Of a stretch of DNA of 46,205 nucleotides, positions 1-7,322 are shown piece by piece. Position numbers and translations under genes: made by a program. Origin of the DNA: JAGXIT01 sp049293335 (lineage in GTDB: Bacteria; Patescibacteriota; Saccharimonadia; Saccharimonadales; UBA4665); the NCBI GenBank assembly GCA_049293335.1, contig JBATSO010000047.1, positions 1 to 46,205 on the forward strand, given 5' to 3'. The first letter of the stretch is position 1. Each line of letters starts with the position of its first letter. Under the pieces are notes generated by a model, which was given only the letters and a program-made list of their open reading frames with translations, had not been told where the DNA came from and made no database searches.

Positions 1-2
1 GT

Positions 3-27
3 TGCGTCAGGGTCCGTCCTTGACGCA
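3..27. repeat. Inverted repeat after ruvC
   Basis: TGCGTCA (3-9) and TGACGCA (21-27) form a short hairpin just downstream of the ruvC stop on the minus strand. No T-tract follows within the visible sequence, so it may be a weak terminator or only the edge of a larger structure cut by the window border. Confidence 0.4.
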
Positions 28-32
28 GGGGG

Positions 33-509
33 TCAGGCGAGTTTGCGGGATTGGGCGTGGGTGAGGGCGGCTGCTAAGGCATCGGCACAGTCATCGGGTT
101 TGGGTACTTCAGAAAGACCCAAGTGGATTCGTACCATTTCTTGCACCTGCTTTTTGTCTGCCTTGCCGTAGCCTGTTATGGCCATTTTTATCTGTAGGGG
201 CGTGTATTCTGCCAGGTCAAGCCCGCTCTGTTTTCCCAAAAGCAGCACCACACCGCGGGCTTGTGCAACGGTAATAGCGGTGGTAACATTTCGCGCAAAA
301 AAAAGCTTTTCGACCGACATGCTGTTGGGTTTCGTTTCTTCGATAATTGTTTTTAGTTCTTCGTAAATGGTCTGTAGCCTCACAGAATCATCCTCGTGTA
401 CAGGGGTACGAATAACGCCCGCATCTACAAGCATTGCTTTAGAGCCATTTATATCGATCACTCCAAAGCCAAGAATACCTGTGCCTGGGTCAATCCCGAG
501 TATTCGCAT
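33..509 (-). CDS. ruvC: Crossover junction endodeoxyribonuclease RuvC
   Basis: RuvC is the Holliday-junction resolvase that cuts four-way junctions after RuvAB branch migration. The 158-aa length is normal for the family. The RNase H-like fold signature is present: D7 in the N-terminal GIDPGTG strand, E67 in SVEKLFF, and D140/D143 in the C-terminal PDDCADALAAALTHA helix, together giving the four acidic metal ligands. The start ATG lies inside the end of the upstream membrane-protein gene (about 20 bp overlap), so translation is probably coupled to it; no good Shine-Dalgarno is visible. ruvA and ruvB are not in the window. The identification is secure. Confidence 0.96.
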   Translation of the reverse strand: MRILGIDPGTGILGFGVIDINGSKAMLVDAGVIRTPVHEDDSVRLQTIYEELKTIIEETKPNSMSVEKLFFARNVTTAITVAQARGVVLLLGKQSGLDLAEYTPLQIKMAITGYGKADKKQVQEMVRIHLGLSEVPKPDDCADALAAALTHAQSRKLA

Positions 510-939
510 GTTGCTTTGCCTGTGGTTCGTCTTTGGCTTTGGTTTGGTTTAGCTCATTGGGTTTTGGCTGGTCTGTGGGTTTTAGGCTCGGTCGCCAAAA
601 TATTGTAAACGGCGCTAGAAGTGCTACAAACAGCGCCATCCAAAACACAATGTTTGTAACTACCCACAATCTGTTCAGTGGCTTACGTTCATACGAAGTA
701 TCGAAAGATTGGCCTGTTGTTGACTGAAACGTCTCAACTTCGCGGTAAGTAGAGGGAAAGCCCCAGCGACTAGTCTTATACACCCCTTCGGCATTCATTG
801 TTTGCTGGGCGCTAGGCGGCCCAAACACAAAACCCTTCGCTACCTGCACAGCACGCGTCGAGTGCAAACCAAGACTCAGCGCAGCAGCCACAACAAATGC
901 AACCACCAGTGAAATAAACAAATGCTTTAGTGTTTTCAT
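490..939 (-). CDS. Hypothetical two-TM membrane protein upstream of ruvC
   Basis: This 149-aa protein is not recognised. It has an N-terminal hydrophobic helix (about residues 7-27), a roughly 65-residue polar loop rich in Thr/Ser and aromatic residues, and a second helix (about 91-112). The tail after it is rich in Lys, Pro, Gln and Asn. The topology suggests an external loop between two anchors with a cytoplasmic tail. It overlaps the start of ruvC and is probably co-transcribed with it. A TACTAT -10 hexamer ends 6 nt before the ATG, suggesting a leaderless mRNA. No function can be assigned. Confidence 0.75.
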   Translation of the reverse strand: MKTLKHLFISLVVAFVVAAALSLGLHSTRAVQVAKGFVFGPPSAQQTMNAEGVYKTSRWGFPSTYREVETFQSTTGQSFDTSYERKPLNRLWVVTNIVFWMALFVALLAPFTIFWRPSLKPTDQPKPNELNQTKAKDEPQAKQHANTRD

Positions 940-999
940 ACCTGCATAGTACCACGGCTAAAAAACTAAAAACAGTGAGCTAGCTCGCGTTGCTCTGCT

Positions 1000-1734
1000 C
1001 TATGCTGCCGAGTTTAAAAGAGATTCGTCGATGTCGAAGTTAACGTGCGTATTTGCGACATCGTCGCAATCTTCGAGGGCATCCATGAGGCGCATTATTT
1101 TGCCAGCGGTAGCTTCGTCGGTAATTTCAACGGTGGTATTTGGTACGTAGGTAAGCTCTGCTTCGGTTATTTCGTAGCCTTTTGACTTTAAGCTGTCACG
1201 CACTCGGGCCATTTCTGTGTCGGCGGTGTACACTTCTGACTCTGCGCCGTCTTCTTGCACGTCATCTGCGCCTGCATCGAGCGCTTCCAGCATAAAATCA
1301 TCGCCACCCGCCTTCACGCGGATCAAACCTTTACGAGTAAACTGGAAGGCCACGGCGCCCTTTTCGGCAATATTGCCACCATGTTTACTAAATGCAAGTT
1401 TTACGATTGGGTACGTTCGGTTTATGTTATCGGTCGCAACTTCGACCAAAATGGCCACGCCGCCTGGCCCATAGCCTTCGTACAAAACCTCTTGCAACTG
1501 CGCAGCACCTTTGTCTTTTATACGGTCAATAGCCCGTTGAATGTTGGCGTGTGGCATATTGGCAGCTTTGGCTTTATCCATGGCGAGCCGCAGCGCAAAG
1601 TTCGTTTCGGGGTCGGTACCGCTGCGAGCAGCAATGGCAATCGCGTTGCCAAGTTTTGTAAACACTGCCCCTCGGGCAGCATCTTTGGCGCCCTTTTCTC
1701 GTTTAATTGTAGACCATTTTGAATGACCAGACAT
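1000..1734 (-). CDS. yebC: YebC/PmpR family protein
   Basis: This 244-aa protein has the full YebC/TACO1 family length. The N-terminus MSGHSKWSTIKREKGAKD is the family hallmark, and the GYGPGGVAILVEVATDN and GGNIAEKGAVAFQF segments mark domains 2 and 3. Family members are DNA-binding regulators (PmpR) and/or relieve ribosome stalling at proline stretches in translation. The ATG is preceded by AAAGGAG at good spacing, and a TATAAT -10 element lies about 27 nt upstream of the start, so this is a leadered gene. YebC and RuvC are often neighbours in bacteria, which supports the call. Confidence 0.96.
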   Translation of the reverse strand: MSGHSKWSTIKREKGAKDAARGAVFTKLGNAIAIAARSGTDPETNFALRLAMDKAKAANMPHANIQRAIDRIKDKGAAQLQEVLYEGYGPGGVAILVEVATDNINRTYPIVKLAFSKHGGNIAEKGAVAFQFTRKGLIRVKAGGDDFMLEALDAGADDVQEDGAESEVYTADTEMARVRDSLKSKGYEITEAELTYVPNTTVEITDEATAGKIMRLMDALEDCDDVANTHVNFDIDESLLNSAA

Positions 1735-1830
1735 AGCTTGGCGTACTCCTTTTGATCTGTTATTATAGCATGTTTACCGTAGCTAGGGAACGCTTGAATA
1801 TCGTTTTTGCAGGCTTAGCCACTACCCTCT

Positions 1831-2550
1831 CTACTTACCAGCCTCGGAGCCAATGTTGGCGTATTCACCACCCATTTCAGACAAAAAAAGTTTATTAGTG
1901 TCGACATAGTACGTAAATTTTTGGTAGTCGATTAGACCCTTCGCCTTCAATTTATGTAGCTCGACAGCCGCTGTTTCGCGCGTAATTCCCACCATTTCGG
2001 CTATATCTTGGTGGCTTAAGCGCAAATTTATTTTGTTTCGTCCATCTGCCTGGGCCTCGCCAAACTGCGTCACGAGGTACCGCAAAATATACAGCAGTTT
2101 ATCTTGTGCGTAAGAATGCTCCAGCGCATAAACGTGCATGGTGGCTGCAATATAGTGCGAAAGATAATTTTCGAATATTTGATCTTTTAGTTCTGGGTAC
2201 GTTTCGAGTGCTTTTTTGTACTTTTCTTTTTTTACCGCCAGGACAACGCAATCTGTCATTGCCTCGAAGTAATAAATACAGATTGGTGACTTGCCAAACA
2301 CCCACGACATTGGAAAAATATCTCCCGCCGTAAGCAGTGTTACCGTTCGCTGGTCGCCCTCACTGGTAATGCCATATACTTTTACAATGCCACTGCGCAA
2401 AGCATGGACGCTTTCGGGCACATCGCCCTGCGACAGAATGAGCTGCTTACGCTGGTATCGGCAAATCATACCCTCTTGCTCGAGGTACTTTAGGTATCCA
2501 AACTTCGCTCGTTCATCCATGCTTTCAAGTATATCGTATTTAGAAAACAT
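1831..2550 (-). CDS. Crp/Fnr family transcriptional regulator
   Basis: The protein has an N-terminal cyclic-nucleotide-binding-like beta-barrel (about residues 25-120, with LSQGDVPESVHALRSGIVKVY and the LTAGDIFP glycine turn). A long dimerisation helix follows, then a C-terminal Crp-type winged helix-turn-helix (LSHQDIAEMVGITRETAAVELHKLKAKGLI). No Fnr-type N-terminal cysteine cluster is visible. The barrel lacks an obvious cAMP phosphate-binding RxS motif, so the ligand is unknown. The start is ambiguous: the ATG at 2550 is preferred, while an upstream TTG at 2583 would add 11 residues. It lies 65 bp downstream of comEC on the same strand, so competence genes are one possible target, but that is inference. 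Confidence 0.85.
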   Translation of the reverse strand: MFSKYDILESMDERAKFGYLKYLEQEGMICRYQRKQLILSQGDVPESVHALRSGIVKVYGITSEGDQRTVTLLTAGDIFPMSWVFGKSPICIYYFEAMTDCVVLAVKKEKYKKALETYPELKDQIFENYLSHYIAATMHVYALEHSYAQDKLLYILRYLVTQFGEAQADGRNKINLRLSHQDIAEMVGITRETAAVELHKLKAKGLIDYQKFTYYVDTNKLFLSEMGGEYANIGSEAGK

Positions 2551-2615
2551 CACACGCTTTATTGCACCTCGCAAGCGGGCCAAGTACAGGTACGAGCAGC
2601 GCCTCCCGCATTAGG

Positions 2616-4076
2616 CTAGCTTTCGTCGAGTGTAGTAAACCAGGGTTTTCTTGGTCGATATATTGCGTACAATAGCAGCGCGACAAACCCATAACATAGT
2701 GCCATATCGAACACGCTTAGGTACACATTTGAACGAAAAATATTTGGTATTTTTGAAAGTAGTACAGCGGTATCGAGCATGTAAGTCAATATAAATTGTG
2801 CGGGCCAGGCAAACCATCCTGCCAAAGTTGGCAGCAACATGCCCGCCAACCCCGCAACAAAGCTCAGTAGCATAGCTAACGGTATAAAGAGCGCGACTAG
2901 CACATTGGCTAGCAAGCCAATAAGCGAAACTTGGCCAAACACAAACATGACAAGCGGTATGGTCATAATTTCGGCGCAAAGTGTTTCAATTGCAATTTGA
3001 ACAAGCGCCGGCGCAGTCCTGTTTCGGTATAGCCGTGCGGTAACATGGGGCGCAATCATCAAAATACCAAAAAACGCCAAAATAGATAACCACCAACTTA
3101 TGTCTGACCAAAAATATGTTGGCGTCGCATAGGTTGTAATGACCGCCGCCAGCAAAATGAGTACAATTGGCCGCACAGTTCGACCATAATACCAAGCAGC
3201 TAGGCTTAGACTGCTCACCACCGCAGCCCGCACAATACTCGCGCTCGCACCTGTAAAAAGCAAAAAGAACAGCATAAGTAAAACGCCTGTTAGCGTTGTC
3301 AGAAACTTAGAACGATTACCCATTGCACGGCGGGCACCGTTGAGTAATATAGTCAGGTTATAACCGCTTACCGCAATGATGTGTGTTAAACCAACCATTA
3401 AAAATGCTTGGGTAATTGCGAAAGGTAACGTATTACGCTGCCCAATCAACAGCCCCAACCCAAACGAAGCCATCGGTTCAGGTAGCGCAGTTTGCATGCC
3501 TGCTACAAATTTACGTCTTAGGTCATCTATCCATGTTTGGTGACTAGCAATTCTTTTTATTTGCGCATAACTTATGGTCGCCTGTTTACTCCCGCGTGTT
3601 GGATACAGTTTGCCCGTGATATGTAGTACATCTCCTCTGTAAACTGCCAGCTCGCCAAAGCCGCTTACTTTAATTACCCCAGGTACAATCACGTTTTGCG
3701 GCGCAATAAACTGCACATGCGAAACCTCGAAGCTTAGTTGCGATTTTTGACCGTAGACCGCATCGATAGTAACCGTTGCTTGAATGGTAACTTGCTGCGA
3801 TGCAAACTGATGGTAAGGTTCGAGCGCCGTAAGGTAAGAACCTCCCCGCCACATCCCCAAACTCAGTCCAAAAATTAGCACGGTTACTATACGCCCGATT
3901 GGTTTAAGCCGAGAACCTATGGCAACGGCAGCCATAGCTACTACAAACCAACCCGCAACGTGGACATGCAGGCGGGCTATTAATAACCCCGCCAAAAAAG
4001 AACTGCAAAACAAGATGATTACGTCTGTGCGTCGCAGCGGCGACAGACTTTTCCAGCGGCTTGAGAGCCTTTTCAT
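2616..4076 (-). CDS. comEC: ComEC/Rec2-type DNA uptake channel, short form without MBL domain
   Basis: This is the inner-membrane channel protein for uptake of single-stranded DNA. An N-terminal DUF4131-like region with several TM helices is followed by a beta-rich OB-like segment. The Competence domain core LGLLIGQRNTLPFAITQAF...GLTHIIAVSGYNLTILL and further TM helices continue to the C-terminus. The length, about 486 aa, is far below the 700-800 aa of full ComEC, because the C-terminal metallo-beta-lactamase-like domain is absent. ATG at 4076 is chosen, since the longer reading would use TTG. A TACGCT hexamer ends 6 nt before this ATG. CPR bacteria commonly retain competence genes. Confidence 0.9.
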   Translation of the reverse strand: MKRLSSRWKSLSPLRRTDVIILFCSSFLAGLLIARLHVHVAGWFVVAMAAVAIGSRLKPIGRIVTVLIFGLSLGMWRGGSYLTALEPYHQFASQQVTIQATVTIDAVYGQKSQLSFEVSHVQFIAPQNVIVPGVIKVSGFGELAVYRGDVLHITGKLYPTRGSKQATISYAQIKRIASHQTWIDDLRRKFVAGMQTALPEPMASFGLGLLIGQRNTLPFAITQAFLMVGLTHIIAVSGYNLTILLNGARRAMGNRSKFLTTLTGVLLMLFFLLFTGASASIVRAAVVSSLSLAAWYYGRTVRPIVLILLAAVITTYATPTYFWSDISWWLSILAFFGILMIAPHVTARLYRNRTAPALVQIAIETLCAEIMTIPLVMFVFGQVSLIGLLANVLVALFIPLAMLLSFVAGLAGMLLPTLAGWFAWPAQFILTYMLDTAVLLSKIPNIFRSNVYLSVFDMALCYGFVALLLYAIYRPRKPWFTTLDES

Positions 4077-4159
4077 CTTTCTAGCGTAGCAAATCTGTCG
4101 CAACTAACCATGAGCTCATAGCTTTGCTGTACGTTTTGGCGGACACCCTACGAAGCCAA

Positions 4160-4187
4160 TTGACTTTTTAATTAAAATATAGATAAT
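4160..4187 (+). promoter_or_regulatory. Sigma70-type promoter for tRNA-Lys transcript
   Basis: TTGACT (4160-4165), a 16-bp spacer and GATAAT (4182-4187) form a good housekeeping promoter on the plus strand. The predicted start is near 4194, about 128 nt before the tRNA-Lys, leaving a long leader. Confidence 0.65.
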
Positions 4188-4193
4188 GTAAGG

Positions 4194-4321
4194 AGTTATT
4201 TACCCTGCAAGCAACATCCGCCGTTAGGGAAAAGAGCAGGTCAGCTCGCTTTTTGTACCCCACAAAAAGGTGGTTTCGCCAACTGACCGATGAGAAAAAA
4301 CTGTAAGTTTATCTCATGTAG
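4194..4321 (+). ncRNA. Structured leader / possible small RNA before tRNA-Lys
   Basis: This transcribed leader contains several nested inverted repeats. GGTCAG (4239-4244) pairs with CTGACC (4283-4288) and encloses an 8-bp hairpin, CTTTTTGT (4249-4256) with ACAAAAAG (4262-4269). An ATGAGA/TCTCAT hairpin abuts the tRNA, and a CCCT/AGGG pairing lies near its 5' end. No ORF with a ribosome site is visible. It may be a small RNA processed away from the tRNA by RNase P, or simply a leader. I do not recognise its family. Confidence 0.4.
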
Positions 4322-4397
4322 GGGCCCATAGCTCAGCCGGTAGAGCAGAGGCCTTTTAAGCCTCGTGTCGTGAGTTCGAGTCTCACTGGGCCCTCCA
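4322..4397 (+). tRNA. tRNA-Lys (anticodon UUU)
   Basis: A canonical 76-nt cloverleaf reads directly. The acceptor is GGGCCCA paired with TGGGCCC, the D stem is GCTC/GAGC, and the anticodon stem GAGGC/GCCTC carries loop CTTTTAA with anticodon TTT. The T stem GTGAG/CTCAC has loop TTCGAGT. CCA is encoded. The discriminator base appears to be U, unusual for tRNA-Lys. The CCA end is also the first part of the downstream terminator hairpin. Confidence 0.96.
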
Positions 4398-4436
4398 TAG
4401 AAAAAGGATTACCGCTAGGTAGTCCTTTTTCTATGG
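4395..4436 (+). terminator. Terminator overlapping tRNA-Lys 3' CCA end
   Basis: A 19-bp stem (4395-4413 with 4418-4436, one G-U pair, loop GCTA) begins at the CC of the tRNA's own CCA. The inner part, GGATTACC/GGTAGTCC followed by TTTTT, is a classical intrinsic terminator. The A-tract on the other side makes it potentially bidirectional. Confidence 0.85.
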
Positions 4437-4568
4437 TAAAGTTCCGTGCGAGGCCGAGTTCACGACAGATTTGCGCTAGCAAATCGTAGTCATGAAGTTT
4501 TGGCGCCAACGGACCAACCCGCAGGAGTTTACCGCGAGGACTGCGAAGTAGGCGAGCCGCAGGCGAGG

Positions 4569-4590
4569 TCTCACTGGGCCATTCATAGAA
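4569..4590 (+). repeat. Partial copy of tRNA-Lys 3' end
   Basis: TCTCACTGGGCC recurs here about 190 bp after the genuine tRNA-Lys T-arm/acceptor, followed by a diverged CATAGAA like that after the real tRNA. It looks like a remnant of a tRNA 3'-end duplication, as left by site-specific integration or local rearrangement. There is no integrase nearby. Confidence 0.5.
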
Positions 4591-4690
4591 GAAACCCCCA
4601 ATTTTGGACTTTTTCTGTGGTTGTATGCAATAAGGCTGTAGTAAGCTCTTGTTCAGGCTGTGCTGCATTCTTGCCAAACAAAATGAATCA

Positions 4691-5230
4691 CTAGTTTAGT
4701 TCGTGCTCGCTGCCAAGCACCGACCTGATTATCTCATGCGCGCGTTCGAGCGTAATACCTAAGTGCTGCTCCTGGCAAAGAGGGTGGTCGTTTTCATGCT
4801 GCAGCTCGATGAGCGGTCGGCAGTTGCCACCTTGCAGATGTACGTTCGCCTTGAGATTTAGGGTATTGGGGTAATCAGGCAAGATATTTGAAAACCACCC
4901 AAAATAGATCGGCTCCTCTAGCTCTGCTGGCGTACCGTATACTTTGCTGTAACGTTTGGCATTGGTCTCACTCAGCGAGACCCACACACCCCAGTCAAGT
5001 GTTTGGTCACTATCAATAATAGGAATCTGTAGTACGGCCCGAATGAAATATGATTTTCCTTCAATACAGCAAAAGTCACTACCTAACTCACTATTTGGAA
5101 GTTGAGCAACGTCATCGTCCCAGTATGCTGGCATAGCGTAAGTTAATGCTGGTAAATTGCCTTCCAGTGGTTTGCCACAACAGCCACAAACAATGTGCTT
5201 GGCTTTACTTTGGCTAGGTCGAAATTTCAT
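4691..5230 (-). CDS. DUF2199 domain-containing protein
   Basis: This protein of about 179 aa matches the DUF2199 pattern. It has an N-terminal CGCCGKPLEG zinc-ribbon-like CxxC, then PAYWDD, DFCCIEGKSYFIRAVLQIPI, WGVWVSLSE and FGWFSNILPDYPNT, ending in QEQHLGITLERAHEI. The function of this family is unknown. The two CxxC-type pairs could bind a metal. ATG at 5230 is preferred because AAAGG lies 10 nt upstream; an upstream TTG would add six residues but has no ribosome site. It is a single gene flanked by long non-coding stretches. Confidence 0.88.
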   Translation of the reverse strand: MKFRPSQSKAKHIVCGCCGKPLEGNLPALTYAMPAYWDDDVAQLPNSELGSDFCCIEGKSYFIRAVLQIPIIDSDQTLDWGVWVSLSETNAKRYSKVYGTPAELEEPIYFGWFSNILPDYPNTLNLKANVHLQGGNCRPLIELQHENDHPLCQEQHLGITLERAHEIIRSVLGSEHELN

Positions 5231-5346
5231 ATATTCTAAACCTTTCAAGTTTTTCTCGGAACTATTTCAATCTTACATTATCGTGTGCTTTTAAGCATCG
5301 TTTAGAAAAGCGACCTCCTTTTGTAAATTGTCTATGTTTCACAGGT

Positions 5347-5372
5347 TTCACAGGGTCGTACCCTGAGCTGCT
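5347..5372. repeat. Dispersed palindromic repeat, copy 1
   Basis: The palindrome CAGGGTCGTACCCTG followed by AGCTGC matches copies at 6601-6626 and 8229-8249. The stem CAGGGT/ACCCTG has a 3-nt loop CGT. Confidence 0.8.
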
Positions 5373-5477
5373 TTTGACGCGAGGGCGGCAAGCCTTTAAG
5401 CTTGTGTGGATTGGGGCTGAGCTTCGCTCAGCCAGACATTTTCTTGGAAATAGTTTCTAGCTTTATTGTAGATAGGC

Positions 5478-5520
5478 ACCAATATAAATTGAGGTCTTCG
5501 TGACATCTATTTATATTGGT
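5478..5520. repeat. 19-bp hairpin (17 of 19 paired)
   Basis: ACCAATATAAAT (5478-5489) is perfectly inverted at 5509-5520. The pairing continues inward with two mismatches to a TTCGT loop. It sits about 190 bp upstream of the EamA gene and could be a miniature mobile element, an RNA structure or a protein-binding site. Confidence 0.6.
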
Positions 5521-5715
5521 AAATTTTACAACTCCGCTATACCTTATTTTGAGGAAAACTGCTGAACGAAACGGGCCCTGCTGCCTAACAGACGCAAGCA
5601 CATGACGTGTCGCCCCGCCCAGAAGACCCTTTGCATATTTTTTGTAATCCCCCGCCGATATTTTTAGGAAGATGAAAAGTGTGTTTCTGGCCGGGCGCAG
5701 TATAATAAACTAAAG

Positions 5716-6570
5716 ATGAACTGGGAAATATTTGTAGTTATTAACCTCATCACTGCCTCGTTGCTTGTGCCATTGCAGCGGCTTTTGTTACGCCGAGAAG
5801 AAACTGACCCAATCACGTTCATTGTTGTATCACAACTCATCACAGGTGCAATACTCTTGCCGTTCACGTTAGTACACGGCTTCCAGCTCCCCGATATAGG
5901 CAAGTACGGTCTGTTGATTATTGCGATGTTTGCACTTTATAGTGTTGGGCATTACCTCTACGCGCACACGCTCAAGCGTGTCGAAGCCTCTGTATTTTCT
6001 ACCTTGCTCAATACAAGCACTATCTGGGTAATTGCTATGGGCTATCTTGTTCTACATGAAGCGCTGCACCTCTCGGACATTGCTGGGTCGGCCATCATCA
6101 TGGCGAGTGTAGTTATGTTAATAGAACGCAAGAATCGCAAGCTACATCTCGAAAAGTCTATCCTCATGGGCCTACTTGTCGGACTGATATTTGGTGTTGC
6201 CTCGTCAATGTGGGTCTATATTGGCAAGCACTCCGACTTGCTAACATGGACGACGATTAGTTTCTTTGGAACACCGCTTATATTTCTCATTGCCAAACCA
6301 AAAATTGCACATAAGGCTCAACACTTCTTCTCTGGCAAGCTACTGCTCAGAATGTTGATTCTTTCGATTGTCTGGGCTGTAGATAATCTTGCTTCGCTTG
6401 CTGCGTATCAACATGGTAATGTGAGTGTTATTGCACCACTGTTACAGACAAGTGCAATCTTGAGTGTTCTTATTGCAATCATATTCTTGGGAGAGAGAAC
6501 TCGGTTGCGGCGGAAAATAGCTGCTTCAATTGTATGTTTTGTTGGCGTAGCTTTAATTATTAGTTTTTAG
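5716..6570 (+). CDS. EamA/DMT superfamily transporter
   Basis: This 284-aa protein has ten predicted TM helices arranged as two repeated EamA halves (about 1-135 and 148-284), the fold of drug/metabolite transporters that export or import small metabolites. The first half ends with the helix pair and ERKNRK loop typical of the family. The second half carries the signature VSVIAPLLQTSAILSVLIAIIFLGERTRLRRKIAASIVCFVGVALI, where the EamA GE motif is seen as LGER. The substrate cannot be read from sequence. TATAAT at 5701-5706 ends 9 nt before the ATG and no SD is present, so the mRNA is probably leaderless or nearly so. Confidence 0.9.
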   Translation: MNWEIFVVINLITASLLVPLQRLLLRREETDPITFIVVSQLITGAILLPFTLVHGFQLPDIGKYGLLIIAMFALYSVGHYLYAHTLKRVEASVFSTLLNTSTIWVIAMGYLVLHEALHLSDIAGSAIIMASVVMLIERKNRKLHLEKSILMGLLVGLIFGVASSMWVYIGKHSDLLTWTTISFFGTPLIFLIAKPKIAHKAQHFFSGKLLLRMLILSIVWAVDNLASLAAYQHGNVSVIAPLLQTSAILSVLIAIIFLGERTRLRRKIAASIVCFVGVALIISF

Positions 6571-6600
6571 TGGGTTGCTTGTGCAGTGTCAAAGCTCATT

Positions 6601-6626
6601 TTCACAGGGTCGTACCCTGAGCTGCT
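6601..6626. repeat. Dispersed palindromic repeat, copy 2
   Basis: This copy is identical over 26 bp to the one at 5347-5372. It lies between the EamA gene and the P-loop kinase and may act as a boundary hairpin between transcription units. Confidence 0.8.
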
Positions 6627-6665
6627 GAAAGCATTAGGGTGTTTTCTTTTTGTTATAGTATCAAT

Positions 6666-7211
6666 ATGAAAAAGGCCATATTAATTACTGGGGTTTCTGG
6701 AAGTGGCAAAACAACAATTTGTCGGACTCTGAAAAAATTAGGATATGAGGCACATGACCTAGAAAGTGCCAAAAATATGTTTATGCTCATTGATCCAAAT
6801 ACAGAACAGGTCATCCATGATAAGCAATTAAGTGATCTTGGAAATGGATTGCAGGCGGATTGGGTATGTAACATGCCAAAACTGAAAAAACTAATCCAAA
6901 ATCAACAAAATGAAGTAGCCTTTTATTGTGGCGGCACAAGCCGTACAGAAGAATTAATGCAGGCTTTCGACTTCACGGTTATATTGCAGGTGTCAGATGA
7001 AACTACAGTTAAAAGATTATCAAATCGAAAAAAGGGCGAGTTCGGTAACGAGCAGGTGGTGAGAGACTGGGTACTTACCTGGAAACAGAAAGTAGAATCA
7101 GACTGGCTAGCTGCTGGGGGCATTGGCGTTAATGCCGAACCAGAACCTCATGTTGTTGCCAAAGCAGTGGTGAAAATTGGCGCTCAGCCAAACAGCGTAC
7201 GATCGAAATGA
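6666..7211 (+). CDS. P-loop NTPase, small-molecule kinase-like
   Basis: This 181-aa protein begins with a clear Walker A loop GVSGSGKTT (residues 8-16) straight after the first beta strand, the pattern of shikimate/gluconate/adenylate-type kinases. A FTVILQVSDETTVKRLSNRKKGEFG segment resembles the LID region with an R-x-x-x-R/K pattern. No family-specific acceptor-binding motif can be named, so the substrate is unknown; a nucleoside or sugar kinase is plausible. ATG at 6666 is chosen over GTG at 6639 because TATAGT ends 6 nt before it, which would place the GTG upstream of transcription. The gene is rather AT-rich compared with its neighbours, perhaps a sign of acquisition. Confidence 0.75.
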   Translation: MKKAILITGVSGSGKTTICRTLKKLGYEAHDLESAKNMFMLIDPNTEQVIHDKQLSDLGNGLQADWVCNMPKLKKLIQNQQNEVAFYCGGTSRTEELMQAFDFTVILQVSDETTVKRLSNRKKGEFGNEQVVRDWVLTWKQKVESDWLAAGGIGVNAEPEPHVVAKAVVKIGAQPNSVRSK

Positions 7212-7322
7212 AGTTTTTAACCTGAGATTTCGTAGTGTTATTGCCCAAGAAGTAGTTTAGCCTTCAGTTAAGTTCATCTAGGCTCGCGTGTTCTATCTAG
7301 TTTTGTTTGGTATGATTGGTGT

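Larger units (their letters stand above)
5231..5715. other. Non-coding region with repeats and hairpins
   Basis: No credible gene is seen in about 480 bp. It holds one copy of the dispersed CAGGGTCGTACCCTG palindrome (5351-5365), a GGCTGAGC/GCTCAGCC hairpin (5415-5433), a 19-bp near-perfect long hairpin (5478-5520), and the TATAAT promoter of the next gene (5701-5706). Confidence 0.6.

Noticed and set aside
2611..2979. 122-aa minus-strand ORF overlapping the 3' part of comEC
   Set aside because: It lies in another frame of comEC with no start signal and an unusual Cys/Tyr-rich composition; it is a shadow.
4194..4321. T-box riboswitch leader
   Set aside because: It precedes a tRNA gene rather than an aminoacyl-tRNA or amino-acid gene, and the specifier loop/T-box arrangement cannot be recognised.
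4333..4677. 114-aa minus-strand ORF across tRNA-Lys
   Set aside because: Its C-terminal part is the antisense translation of the tRNA and its terminator (GPVRLELTTRGLKG is a typical artefact of ORFs overlapping tRNA genes).
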